Part shown: positions 28,414 to 36,834 of the stretch, piece by piece
How the letters are laid out: every line of letters begins with the position of its first letter
Numbering within the stretch: the first letter of the stretch is position 1
Assembly: GCA_027577415.1 (NCBI GenBank)
Contig: JANBQS010000077.1
Location: forward strand, 1-40,034
Reading direction: 5' to 3'
From: Coemansia sp. RSA 922
Lineage: Eukaryota > Kickxellomycota > Kickxellomycetes > Kickxellales > Kickxellaceae
DNA length: 40,034 nucleotides
Notes under the pieces: model-generated
Told to the model about the DNA's origin: nothing
The model's input: the letters and a program-made list of their open reading frames with translations, nothing else
Database searches by the model: none
Position numbers and translations under genes: made by a program

Positions 28414-30078
28414 TTCTATGGTGAATAAGGATGAGTTAAAAAAGTAATGTTGAAGAATTCAAGCAAATGTAAAAAAAGAAGCGACGACGACCATTCGAAA
28501 TTGCAAGTTTACAAGTCAAGAAAAAATATTTGATCCGTAATCCGAGATCAAACAGCATATCAAAAAGAAAGAGGTGGGTCAGAATATCCAAGATCTCCTA
28601 CTTGGCTAGGTTGGGGTCATTTTGGGCACATCATCTCTCTTGAATATATGACGTTTTCTACGATTCTACGTAGTGTGGATAGGTACACAGGTCTTGCTGC
28701 CCATCACACGGTTCAATCTACTCGTCATTTTTTATGTGCTGTCTTGCATTGCCTGAAGCGATCTTCGAGGTTAAAATCGCCTTATTCAAAGTGACCATAC
28801 CACTTTATAATGGTTTCTATACTAACACTCGTACCAAGCCCTAGATCATGAATAAAAGAGAGAGCATCATAAAAAGAAAGGCCATGCCTGAAACAGGCCA
28901 GAGTGAAACCTCGGGTGTGGTACTGGATTTCATATCAATGGTCTGAAGTAGCTTGGAGAAATTCAACTTTATGAGGCATAGTTTATAATAGGAATAAATA
29001 TCAAATAGAGATAGAGTGCAAAAGATAGAACCTTTTCATACCCTAGTCTTTGCCTTTTTTTTTGAGATATCCAAGATCAACTAAGCTTTTGTATTTGGCG
29101 GGCTCTGCTCTGTTACCTGTTCGTTGCTCTATGGTATATTCTAATATGTAAATCCAATTCTGACCTCGACCAGAAACTAACATTGCAATTATAGCATGTC
29201 CACTCTTTATTTTTAACCCCTTTTGGCGACTCTTGTATATTAAAAGTCGGCATAGCGAGACTCAGTGACAATGGATAGCAAGCGGAGAGGGAAAATGTTA
29301 TAGTAGGATATAAGATGCCAAGTAATATGAAGTTTATAGAGATGATACTTTATAAGGAAACAACAGAGGTAGCGCCAAAGCACTGTCTCTTTTATATTCC
29401 CTTCAAAACATCAAAATTAATTGGAAACAATCACATCATTATCCCCCTGAAACTTCCCTACATATTACAAGTGTCCTGGCAGGTTTGGCAGGTTGCAAAA
29501 AACAACGTGTGATTACAGAAATTGGCTAGCACTTGTCGCTATCTGACAGTTGATCAATTTCTGAATACACATACATGTCTAAAGACGGCTTTCCACACCT
29601 TACCTGCTATACTGTGACAGCCTATAAGCTGTCTCATGTGCACGACAGATATTAGATTAATGCTTGTCTGTCTCAAACGCTGCACTGTGATACCAATGAC
29701 CATGTTTTAGGTATTTATAGCCCACCCTGGACTCAATTGGGGAATCAAAGTGTTCTCTTTCTCCTTGTGTTTTGATTTTTATACGCTTAGTACGAGTATC
29801 AGTAAGTATTTTTGTGTATCTATGTTTTAGTGGCTTAGCCAAGTAAATGTCTCACTGCCTGAAACTGTAGACAACCTTCTTTCCTTTTAAGTGTATGGTG
29901 GTAATTCTATCAATAGGATTGCTCAAAGGGCCATAGAGCTTCACATAGCCCCCAAGCTCTAGTGTAGGCACACCCGTCCTTTATTGAGATATTTCCAGAC
30001 TGGGATGTCTTGATGTAGCATGCTGATGTGGTGCACATTTTCCAATGTCTACAAAACTTGTATGATGCACGTCTTGGC
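28414..30078. other. Gene-poor intergenic region, nothing assigned
   Basis: The RPA49 promoter lies in the first few hundred bases. The rest is AT-rich with moderate CpG loss. Only short open frames without domains occur (for example 65 codons at 29,315-29,512). I see no tRNA or terminal repeat. Confidence 0.5.
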
Positions 30079-30381
30079 CTATTTGGCAATCTCGGCAGCA
30101 GGTCGCCTCTTTGTACAAGTATAGGATAGCTTGAGAATAATATTACAGTTATTATAGCAGTCTCTGTATAGGTGAGTGCAATATCCAGTGAGCAGCATCC
30201 TCTGTTCAGTAGGGTCTTCTACTAAGACATTAGCAGAGCTCTTATCTTCCACAACCTTTAAGGCAGAAAGCAGAGCATGATGATGGAGGTACATGAGCTT
30301 GAACAAAAAAGGAAATGCGTTGAATAGCCCAAACTTGTTGGCAGGCAAGGTTAATAGAAACCACAACTTGCGCAGAGCCAC
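30079..30381 (-). mobile_element. Possible LINE fragment, linker before reverse transcriptase
   Basis: A 100-codon open frame contains NVLVEDPTEQRMLLTGYCTHLYRD. This resembles the segment between the endonuclease and reverse transcriptase of LINE elements, where a D-P-x-E motif precedes a helix ending in LYR. No catalytic motif is present. It abuts a plus-strand LINE 3' fragment, so nested or rearranged insertions are likely. Confidence 0.35.
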
Positions 30382-30414
30382 TGCAATGCGAAACTTTTTG
30401 GTTTTTTTTTTTGC

Positions 30415-30612
30415 TTCCTGTCATCTCTCTTATTCTACATGACTTGTACTCTATGATCAAGACCCCTTACACATTTTTGAGAAATGCAAGTTAGCAGTGT
30501 CTAACTGGTGGTACCACTTTGATCCTTGTGAAGACAAGCTCAATGGGAAGACCTCTTTCTGCAATGAATCGCAACAAATGGCCGTCTGCCTACATCACAT
30601 TATTCAGTATCA
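30415..30612 (+). mobile_element. LINE 3'-end fragment, older copy of the element at 32577-33489
   Basis: About 200 bp match the reverse complement of roughly 32,650-32,850. Shared blocks include CTATGATCAAG (CCATGATCAAGG in the other copy) and GGTACCACTTTGATCC. The shared peptide reads W-Y-H-F-D-P, then K-x-S-F-x-N-x-S-Q-Q, then LHHIIQY. Matching DNA is roughly three-quarters identical by eye. The open frame continuing to 30,979 beyond the match is not similar to the other copy. I regard it as run-on rather than a gene. Confidence 0.75.
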
Positions 30613-31906
30613 TCCCCCTCAGCTACGAACAAAAACAGCAAAGAATAAAGGTGTTTCCTCTAACCAAGTTGCAGCATCACCCATAGGCTTTTTAAAGTGC
30701 TACATAACTAATTGTAAAATATTGTTGTGCCGCAAAAAGTATCCTGTCATAAAAGAGTTTATTAGGCAACTAGCGTCTACGCATTTTGTCCTATGGGCTG
30801 ACTATAACATGAAGAGAATGAGGAACGCTGCTGTAAGAATACGAGCTCTACAAGACCATCTATTCCAGTATTTTCTCGCAGTATGCATATGTGATTCGAA
30901 ACTCGACCATGACTCATGCCTGCAATTACGGCATTTGATAGGAAGCTTGGGTTTGCCCCATGGGTGTGATGCTCCATAGCGCAGCACTCTAAACCGTCAC
31001 ATCATTTTGTTGCACTTGACAAGTGAACGAGGGTAATAAAGTATCTTGTTGGACAACCTCTGTTCCAGTTTCACCATTTTATACCAAAACTATTCGATGA
31101 TGATGTGTGAAACTTAAAGTTCCTTCTGAGGTGTAAATGGCATCATTAGATGAAGCTGTCAGCTGGCAAGAAGGTCCCCTCAATAAACAGCGACTGGATT
31201 CAGATATGAGCCAGTTAAGAATGGATTTGAACTCCTGTTAGCAAAATTTCAATGGCGCAATTATAAGTAAGGGTTGAATGGATGTGGAGCAGTTGGGAAG
31301 GGATGCTGAAAAACCTCTGGCAGCAATAAAGGTTGTTTGGGATGTCTGCAGCAATAGCTTTAGTGCAGCCTTTTTGGAAACATTGACGAGAGAAAGGTAA
31401 AAAGAAAAAAAGCAGTTTTCTGACACACAAAGCGACATTCGCTTTAGGTGTTTGTTCTGACGTAATTCCCTTTGAACAAATGTCTTTTTGGACAACTTTC
31501 TTTTCCACAATTGTGATTTCAAAGAGGAGATGATGGCTTTGACGGGTGAGAATTTGAATTGGACAAGCAATTTGTTGTTTCCCAATTTTTCCTTGGTGTT
31601 TTTTCTAATAGAAAAATGACGTAATATCTATTTTACAAAGAACAAATGACGTCAGACGTGTTTTTGGAAGGTTCTTTGGCCTTCGATGCTTTGCTTCAAA
31701 GAGACAGACACCTGATGCATGCACTTTCAGTTGGAGGAAGGAGGTGTGGCCTACTCCTAAACACTTTAGCAGAGGAAGACACTTTCTGCTATAAATTGAG
31801 CATGGTGGCCCTGCTCCTTGCCAAGAATTTCCCCCTCTTTATCAATTATTATTCTGTCCTTATTCTTAAATATATCCGAATTAGTAAATAGCCTCGTACT
31901 TGAATA
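30613..31906. other. Repeat-rich region with no firm gene
   Basis: Minus-strand frames at 31,215-31,585 include a basic stretch (SSLKSQLWKRKLSKK) and a QTTFIAARG segment faintly like LINE reverse transcriptase, but too weak to call. A plus-strand frame (31,646-31,891) has no domain. A palindrome TGACGTCA (CRE-type) lies at 31,647-31,654. Confidence 0.35.
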
Positions 31907-32326
31907 ATGGAAGGAACCAAACTCGATACACTCCAAACCATTGATATTTACACATATAACTGTAATGAGCAATGCAATAAGTATGTCATAGAAACATCTG
32001 TTTCAATTGAATTTGTAACAATCTTGGTGTTAATGAAGGAAACCTGCGAAAGTGATGCAGGTAATAATTGTGGCGCTGCAATATTTGAAGAGAAAGATGG
32101 CAAACTAGTTGAGGTTAAGCATGGGATCAAGAATCCAATTATGTCCCCAAATTGGCATATATTAGTATTTCCCAGTGTAGATGTCATTGCTGAGGTTGAT
32201 TACAGCAATGCGGATAAGCTAACCCTAGATTTTATTCTTACCCGCCGTCTACAATCCATTAATAAAACCGATTCTAAAAACAGATTAAAGTATGATGCTG
32301 AAACAAATAAACTAGTCAAATGCTAG
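31907..32326 (+). CDS. Unrecognised 139-residue ORF
   Basis: This ATG-to-TAG frame of 139 residues lies in AT-rich DNA, where chance frames of this length are uncommon. The composition is protein-like, with alternating hydrophobic strands, six cysteines, a CESDAGNNCGAAIFEEKDG segment and a basic C-terminus. There is no signal peptide, membrane segment or family I recognise. LINE fragments lie on both sides, so it could be an orphan gene, a transposon accessory frame or chance. A CRE-like TGACGTCA is about 255 bp upstream. Confidence 0.3.
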   Translation: MEGTKLDTLQTIDIYTYNCNEQCNKYVIETSVSIEFVTILVLMKETCESDAGNNCGAAIFEEKDGKLVEVKHGIKNPIMSPNWHILVFPSVDVIAEVDYSNADKLTLDFILTRRLQSINKTDSKNRLKYDAETNKLVKC

Positions 32327-32576
32327 TGTCTGTTTTCTCTCCACTAATGGCTTTGTTGATCAGTACTCATTGGTATGCTTACAGGTCTTGTTATGCTCAC
32401 TAGTGTCACTTAGCTTAGCTTAACAAAAGGTAATACAAATATAATAGACTAGACTGAAGCATAGGAATTTCAGGGTGTATTACCTCCACCATGCACTGTC
32501 AGCTGCTTTGAGACATTTTTTTTGGTGCAACCTCTAAGTGCAAATTAATTGTGATTATTTAAAATAAAATATCGTT

Positions 32577-33489
32577 TCATGCTGCAGAGGGCAGATTATC
32601 GGGTGCAGCCGGGGCGTTAGTGTCATCGTCCAAAACTGGCTGCTGGTCATACTGAATAATGTGATGAAGGCGGCCGGCCACTTGCTGCGATTTGTTTCTG
32701 AAGGAGATCTTCCCATCAAGCTCGTCGTCACCGGGATCAAAGTGGTACCACTGGTTAGACACCATTAACCAGCGTTTTTCGAAAATGTGTGGGGCCTTGA
32801 TCATGGAATAGGAATAGTAGAAGTCGTGTAGAATACGTGAGATGATGGCAGATACACGCGATGATGGCGGATTTCCAGCAGAGGAACATAGCCAAACCAT
32901 CAAGCCTTTTGCCGTCCAGTGACAGCTCTGCTCTAGCACGGAAAATCTCCCAGACTGCCAGGCCGTGTGGTACGTCGGCGTTTGGGATTCTGCGTGACCA
33001 GGCGCCGAAGCCCATGACTACTGCGCACTGGTCGACTTTAAAGACAGGGCCAGACGGAGTGTCGTGGATCCCCTGAATGAAGCATGACACCTGTTGCCAA
33101 AAATCTTGGATGTGAGGGCATAACCAAAAGTAGTGTACAATGGTTTAGCAGGGTGCGTATTGGGAATCGCTGACTGCACTGTTATCTGCGGCATTGGATT
33201 TGCTGAGAGTATAGCAGAGTTTGCATTCTGGAGGCAGGTCCGGGATAGAGTGCGTGAGCTTTGACGCCGTTGGCACCACTGCATGCACCATGAACCAGAG
33301 TAGTGACAGATGTTTCTGCTCAAGTGGGATCTTGGGTATTCTGGCCCAGCGCGCTTTGGCTGACTGAGCAGCCACTTGTACCACAGTCTCCCCTTGATCT
33401 TCAGCAATCGTCCATTTGGCCGAGTCCAGGTAAGTGGGGCTCACTAAAAAAAATTGAGATCTTGATTCCTTAATCATAGGCATAGGCAT
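32577..33489 (-). mobile_element. 5'-truncated, broken LINE retrotransposon (C-terminal part)
   Basis: Three minus-strand frames together spell the end of a LINE ORF2. First comes a region with HLSLLWFMVHAVVPTASKL and PPECKLC, then TIVHYFWLCPHIQDFW, which together form the zf-RVT zinc cluster (CxxC...HxxxxC). The C-terminal domain follows with VVMGFGAWSRR and SNQWYHFDP. At least one stop (just before TIVHYFW) and frame changes near 33,150 and 32,900 break it, so it is inactive. Endonuclease and reverse transcriptase are missing, as in typical 5' truncation. A short A-run on the element strand (plus-strand T8 near 32,516) may mark the 3' end. It keeps many CpGs and is therefore younger than the desert at 6.4-9.0 kb. 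Confidence 0.8.
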
Positions 33490-33589
33490 AGCAAAAACAA
33501 TTGGCTCGCCTCCGTCTGCAAGAGGTGCTCGAAACGCGTTTCTTGTCTATTCAAATTTGAAATCTTTAATCGTACTTGCTATCTTTTGC

Positions 33590-33650
33590 TCAGTTCTCTT
33601 TCTTTTCTTTTCTTTTTTGTCTTTGTGTCTACATTACTTGCCAGCCTTTT
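33590..33650 (+). promoter_or_regulatory. Pyrimidine-rich core promoter tract of ARP4
   Basis: A run of repeated TTTTC units (around 33,598-33,620) lies 40-60 bp before the ARP4 ATG, the usual place for fungal CT-type initiation regions. It lies between the LINE fragment and the gene, so the ARP4 promoter is confined to under 170 bp. Confidence 0.4.
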
Positions 33651-33657
33651 TTGAACA

Positions 33658-35064
33658 ATGCCTACATATGGCGGCGATGAAGTAAATGCCCTCGTCATTG
33701 ATGTGGGCAGCACATGGACGCGTGCGGGCTTTGCTGGCGAAGATCTTCCCCGAGCACTATTCCCATCGCATGTCGGGTATATCGAGTCTGAGGCAGATAT
33801 TGCCGACATACCTGAAGAGCCCAAGACAACCAGCCCTGGACCCGCTGACGCCGATGTCGAGATGGGAGACGCCTCCCCAACAGCCGACGCACATAAGCAG
33901 CAGGCCAAGGGCGACAGTCGCGTAGCGGAAAAGGGTGAGATGAGAAAGCAAAAAATACGTGAGTACTTTGTTGGCGACACCGAGTCCTCTGCCTGGCGAC
34001 CTGGGATGGAGATTGGAGGACCGCTTGAGCAGGGGCTGGTGAACGACTGGGATGTTTACGAAAAGATCTGGGAGTACGCATTCAAGTCTAGGCTACACGT
34101 TCGGCCCGAAGAGCATCCTGTCTTGGTCAGCGAAGCTGCGTGGAACACTAGCCCATTGCGTGCAAAGCTTGTCGAGATGGCCTTTGAAAAGTTTAATTCG
34201 CCGGCGTTCTATGTGTGCAAGACGCCCGTGCTGTCTGCATTTGGCGCCGGAAAGCACACAGCTCTGGTGGTGGATGTTGGCGGCCAGATGACAAGCACCT
34301 GTGCGGTCTACGAGGGCTTTTGCCTAACAAAGTCTCTGGTCAAACAAGAGGTGGGTGGCGAGCTAATCTCGGAGCAGATCCTCGAGCGCCTAAAGGAAGA
34401 GTACAAGTACGAGCTTACGCCGCTGTTTGACATCAAGAGCAAGGCTCCTGTAGAAACCCTGAAGCAGCCCGCTGTGACTCGTTATGGCCGAGAGGGTACA
34501 ACTGCCTCGTATCTCAAGGACATGCGGCTGCGCGCCGTGCAAGAGTTCAAAGAGTCCGTTTGCGAGTTCATCGAACGGCCGTACGACGCTGCCTTGGTTA
34601 GCAGCAAGCCCCAAAAGCCCTTTGAGTTTCCCGACGGGTTTAACGTGTCTGTGGGCGCCCTGCGCTATGCCTTGCCCGAGATTTTGTTCAACCCCAATCA
34701 GTTCTTGACTAGGCGGCCTAAGCGTCTCGAGAACGTCGGCCTGATGGGCGTGCACGAGATGGCGGTTAGGAGCGTGCTTACTAGCGACGTTGATTTGCGG
34801 CCTCAGTTGCTCAATAACGTGGTGTTGGCGGGTGGATCGTCGCTGTTCCCGTGCTTCTGTGACCGTATGTCGGTTATGCTGCAGGATGCGTGTCCCGGAA
34901 GTCGGATCAAGTTCTTCTCGCTTAACTCAAAGACTGAGCGCAAGTCAACAGCTTGGCTTGGTGGGTCTATCCTCGCCTCGTTGGGCACGTTCCACCAACT
35001 CTGGATATCTCGCGCTGAATACGACGAGCACGGCGCGTCTATCGTAGACAAGAAATGCCAGTAA
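33658..35064 (+). CDS. ARP4: Actin-related protein 4 (NuA4/SWR1/INO80 subunit)
   Basis: The protein has 468 residues and no intron. It opens with YGGDEVNALVIDVGSTW, the Arp4/BAF53 start, where GDEVNALVIDxGS is diagnostic. The actin fold follows with the phosphate-1 loop (VIDVGSTWTRAGFAGED), an acidic Arp4-type insert (~45-100), phosphate-2 VVDVGGQMTS, and VVLAGGSSLFPCF in the adenosine region. The C-terminus reads STAWLGGSILASLGTFHQLWIS. Arp4 binds ATP without hydrolysing it and pairs with actin inside chromatin remodelling and histone acetylation complexes in the nucleus. Length is close to yeast Arp4 (489). It converges with the DUF89 gene, with 88 bp between stops. Confidence 0.93.
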   Translation: MPTYGGDEVNALVIDVGSTWTRAGFAGEDLPRALFPSHVGYIESEADIADIPEEPKTTSPGPADADVEMGDASPTADAHKQQAKGDSRVAEKGEMRKQKIREYFVGDTESSAWRPGMEIGGPLEQGLVNDWDVYEKIWEYAFKSRLHVRPEEHPVLVSEAAWNTSPLRAKLVEMAFEKFNSPAFYVCKTPVLSAFGAGKHTALVVDVGGQMTSTCAVYEGFCLTKSLVKQEVGGELISEQILERLKEEYKYELTPLFDIKSKAPVETLKQPAVTRYGREGTTASYLKDMRLRAVQEFKESVCEFIERPYDAALVSSKPQKPFEFPDGFNVSVGALRYALPEILFNPNQFLTRRPKRLENVGLMGVHEMAVRSVLTSDVDLRPQLLNNVVLAGGSSLFPCFCDRMSVMLQDACPGSRIKFFSLNSKTERKSTAWLGGSILASLGTFHQLWISRAEYDEHGASIVDKKCQ

Positions 35065-35152
35065 AAAAAGTTATATTCACTATCATTCACAGGTCCTCTA
35101 GTATTTCATTGTCTTTAACATATTGGATAAAATTATTGGCAGATCTTAATGC

Positions 35153-36526
35153 CTATATTCCTTGCCAGCGGCCTGGACTCAGCTGGATCACTCCATACTG
35201 TCCCGAGTACATCCAGTCCTCTTGCTTGGCAAACAACTCCTTGGCCCTATCTGGGTCAACTCCAGTGATGGTGTCGCACTTGGATGTGCGCAAGGCAGCA
35301 ATTGCTGGTGCCCTTGGGTCGGTGGCAATGTCACCCAGAGCGTCGACAAACGGCGTAGAGATCGGCCATTCGAGATCGTAGATGAGCTTGCGGTAGTTCA
35401 AGTCGCCCTTGAATATAACCAAGTCTGCCTTGGTTAGTTCATTATCCCAGACGTCCTTCCCCTCTGTAGGCAAGTAGCGGAATCCGTAGGGACCAGTCCA
35501 GAACAGCTCGTCCCTCAGCTCCCACGTCCCGTCAGCCAAGAATTGGGACCACTGATTACCCAAACCAGTTAGCGCCGCTTCATCTTCAGCCGACATGCCC
35601 TTGGTGCCGATAAGCGATGGAGTCTGGGCAGCCCGAACCAGCCAGAAAAAGTCCTCATTTGTCACATCGGATACGTACCAAGGAATGCGCTTCGAGTGGA
35701 ACACGACCTTCTGGGCATAGCCTAGGGATACCAGCCAATGCGCCAAGAGAACGTCTTGGAGCAACTCAAACCCAGAGTTGTCCAGCACAATATCGACCCT
35801 GCCGCCACGCAGTTGACTGACGATCTTCCAGATCCTGTCTGTATCGTTGGCGACAATTTTGCTGTTGTTCTCGCCAGACGAAATGCGTGCTTGCATCTCC
35901 TCCAACGCCTCGCTGTTGAGATCTGGGAACATGCTCAGATCCGTCTGGTTCCCCCACAGGCTAGCTTGCAACATTTCGACAAACGCCAAGTGCATCTTGG
36001 TCTTGTTCTCGGAATCGGCTAGGCTATCGCGAGTCAATGCGTCGACGCGGCTACATAGTTTGGCGACCGCCACCATTGACGCCTTGAACGTGGCCTCCTT
36101 TTTCTTGGCAAAAAAGTCATGGTCTCGCCAGTGCTCGGAACGCTTGAATATCGTGGCTATACGCCTGTATAGGTATGTTTCCCAGGTGAGGAATGGCGTA
36201 GTGTACCAGGTGGCGGTCGGGAAATAAAGGCTGAGCCAGCGGTTCCATGTGTCTATATCGCCTACTGCGTCGTCATCTAGGGGAGTAAGGGGTTTGTCCG
36301 TGACCATTTCGTGCTTTAGCTGGGATAGCTGGCCAGTAAGCACTTTGCCCTCCGATATGGCGGCAGCCGAGGTGGAGCTCTGGATGGAGCTGTAAAAGTC
36401 GTTGATGACATCGGTGAGGATGTGTGGCACTCGGTTGTGTAGCGACTCGTACGTAAAGTTGCTTCCGTCACGAGCGGCTGCCAGTGGCTTGAACGGAGTG
36501 TTGCTAGGCGTAAAGTCAGACGACAT
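35153..36526 (-). CDS. ARMT1: DUF89 metal-dependent damage-control phosphatase (ARMT1-like)
   Basis: The protein has 457 residues and no intron. An N-terminal helical domain (~20-160) precedes the DUF89 core. Family motifs are WGNQTDLS (~191-198), IVLDNSGFELLQDVLLAHWL (~246-265; D249 and N250 bind the metal), HSKRIPWYVSDVT (~277-289) and IFKGDLNYRK (371-380). The layout matches subfamily III, human ARMT1 and yeast YMR027W. These enzymes hydrolyse sugar phosphates such as fructose 1-phosphate, probably clearing damaged or toxic metabolites; a proposed carboxyl methyltransferase activity is disputed. All metal and substrate motifs are intact. The gene diverges from ITFG2 across 308 bp, and a CACGTG box lies 119 bp upstream of its ATG. 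Confidence 0.9.
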   Translation of the reverse strand: MSSDFTPSNTPFKPLAAARDGSNFTYESLHNRVPHILTDVINDFYSSIQSSTSAAAISEGKVLTGQLSQLKHEMVTDKPLTPLDDDAVGDIDTWNRWLSLYFPTATWYTTPFLTWETYLYRRIATIFKRSEHWRDHDFFAKKKEATFKASMVAVAKLCSRVDALTRDSLADSENKTKMHLAFVEMLQASLWGNQTDLSMFPDLNSEALEEMQARISSGENNSKIVANDTDRIWKIVSQLRGGRVDIVLDNSGFELLQDVLLAHWLVSLGYAQKVVFHSKRIPWYVSDVTNEDFFWLVRAAQTPSLIGTKGMSAEDEAALTGLGNQWSQFLADGTWELRDELFWTGPYGFRYLPTEGKDVWDNELTKADLVIFKGDLNYRKLIYDLEWPISTPFVDALGDIATDPRAPAIAALRTSKCDTITGVDPDRAKELFAKQEDWMYSGQYGVIQLSPGRWQGI

Positions 36527-36834
36527 GGTAGATAAAAACAGGTGCTAATGGAGAGAAGGAGGAAAGATAAGCACATACCGCAGCCTGGTGCTGCAAATGG
36601 TCCTGATCGTGGTCGAGATTAGCCCGAGGCGTTTGAGCTGAGGACACGTGACTGCATGTCTCTGAGTCGGTGTATGCGTGGCCCCAGGTGATACCCGCCG
36701 ACTGAACCAGGCAGAGGGCGCGTGCAATAACTTTTTGCGTCAACTCTTTCTACTCACGCGCATTTTCTCTATATTTTTATCAATAATTGCGCGCGCTCAT
36801 CGTTCAGAGTGTACCTTTTGTTCGTTTGTCTGAA
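36527..36834. other. Divergent promoter region, DUF89 gene and ITFG2-like gene
   Basis: This 308-bp region between two start codons contains a CACGTG box and an AT-rich stretch near 36,765-36,790. There is no gene. Minus-strand open frames across 36,516-36,743 have no domain. Confidence 0.5.
36645..36650. promoter_or_regulatory. CACGTG E-box between DUF89 and ITFG2-like genes
   Basis: CACGTG in the context GGACACGTGACT lies 119 bp before the DUF89 ATG and 185 bp before the ITFG2-like ATG. The minus strand reads AGTCACGTGTCC, the GTCACGTG form. Either or both genes could be targets. Confidence 0.4.

Noticed and set aside
30497..30979. A 160-codon plus-strand frame as a gene
   Set aside because: Its first part is a diverged LINE 3' fragment and the rest has no similarity I recognise; it looks like run-on reading.
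30802..30987. A zinc-finger-like CRNC...HMH segment on the minus strand
   Set aside because: It is only about 25 residues, with irregular spacing, in repeat-rich DNA; not enough to call.
31215..31585. Minus-strand frames as LINE endonuclease or reverse transcriptase
   Set aside because: Resemblance is limited to a basic stretch and a QTTFIAARG segment; no catalytic motif is visible and the order relative to the other fragment is unclear.
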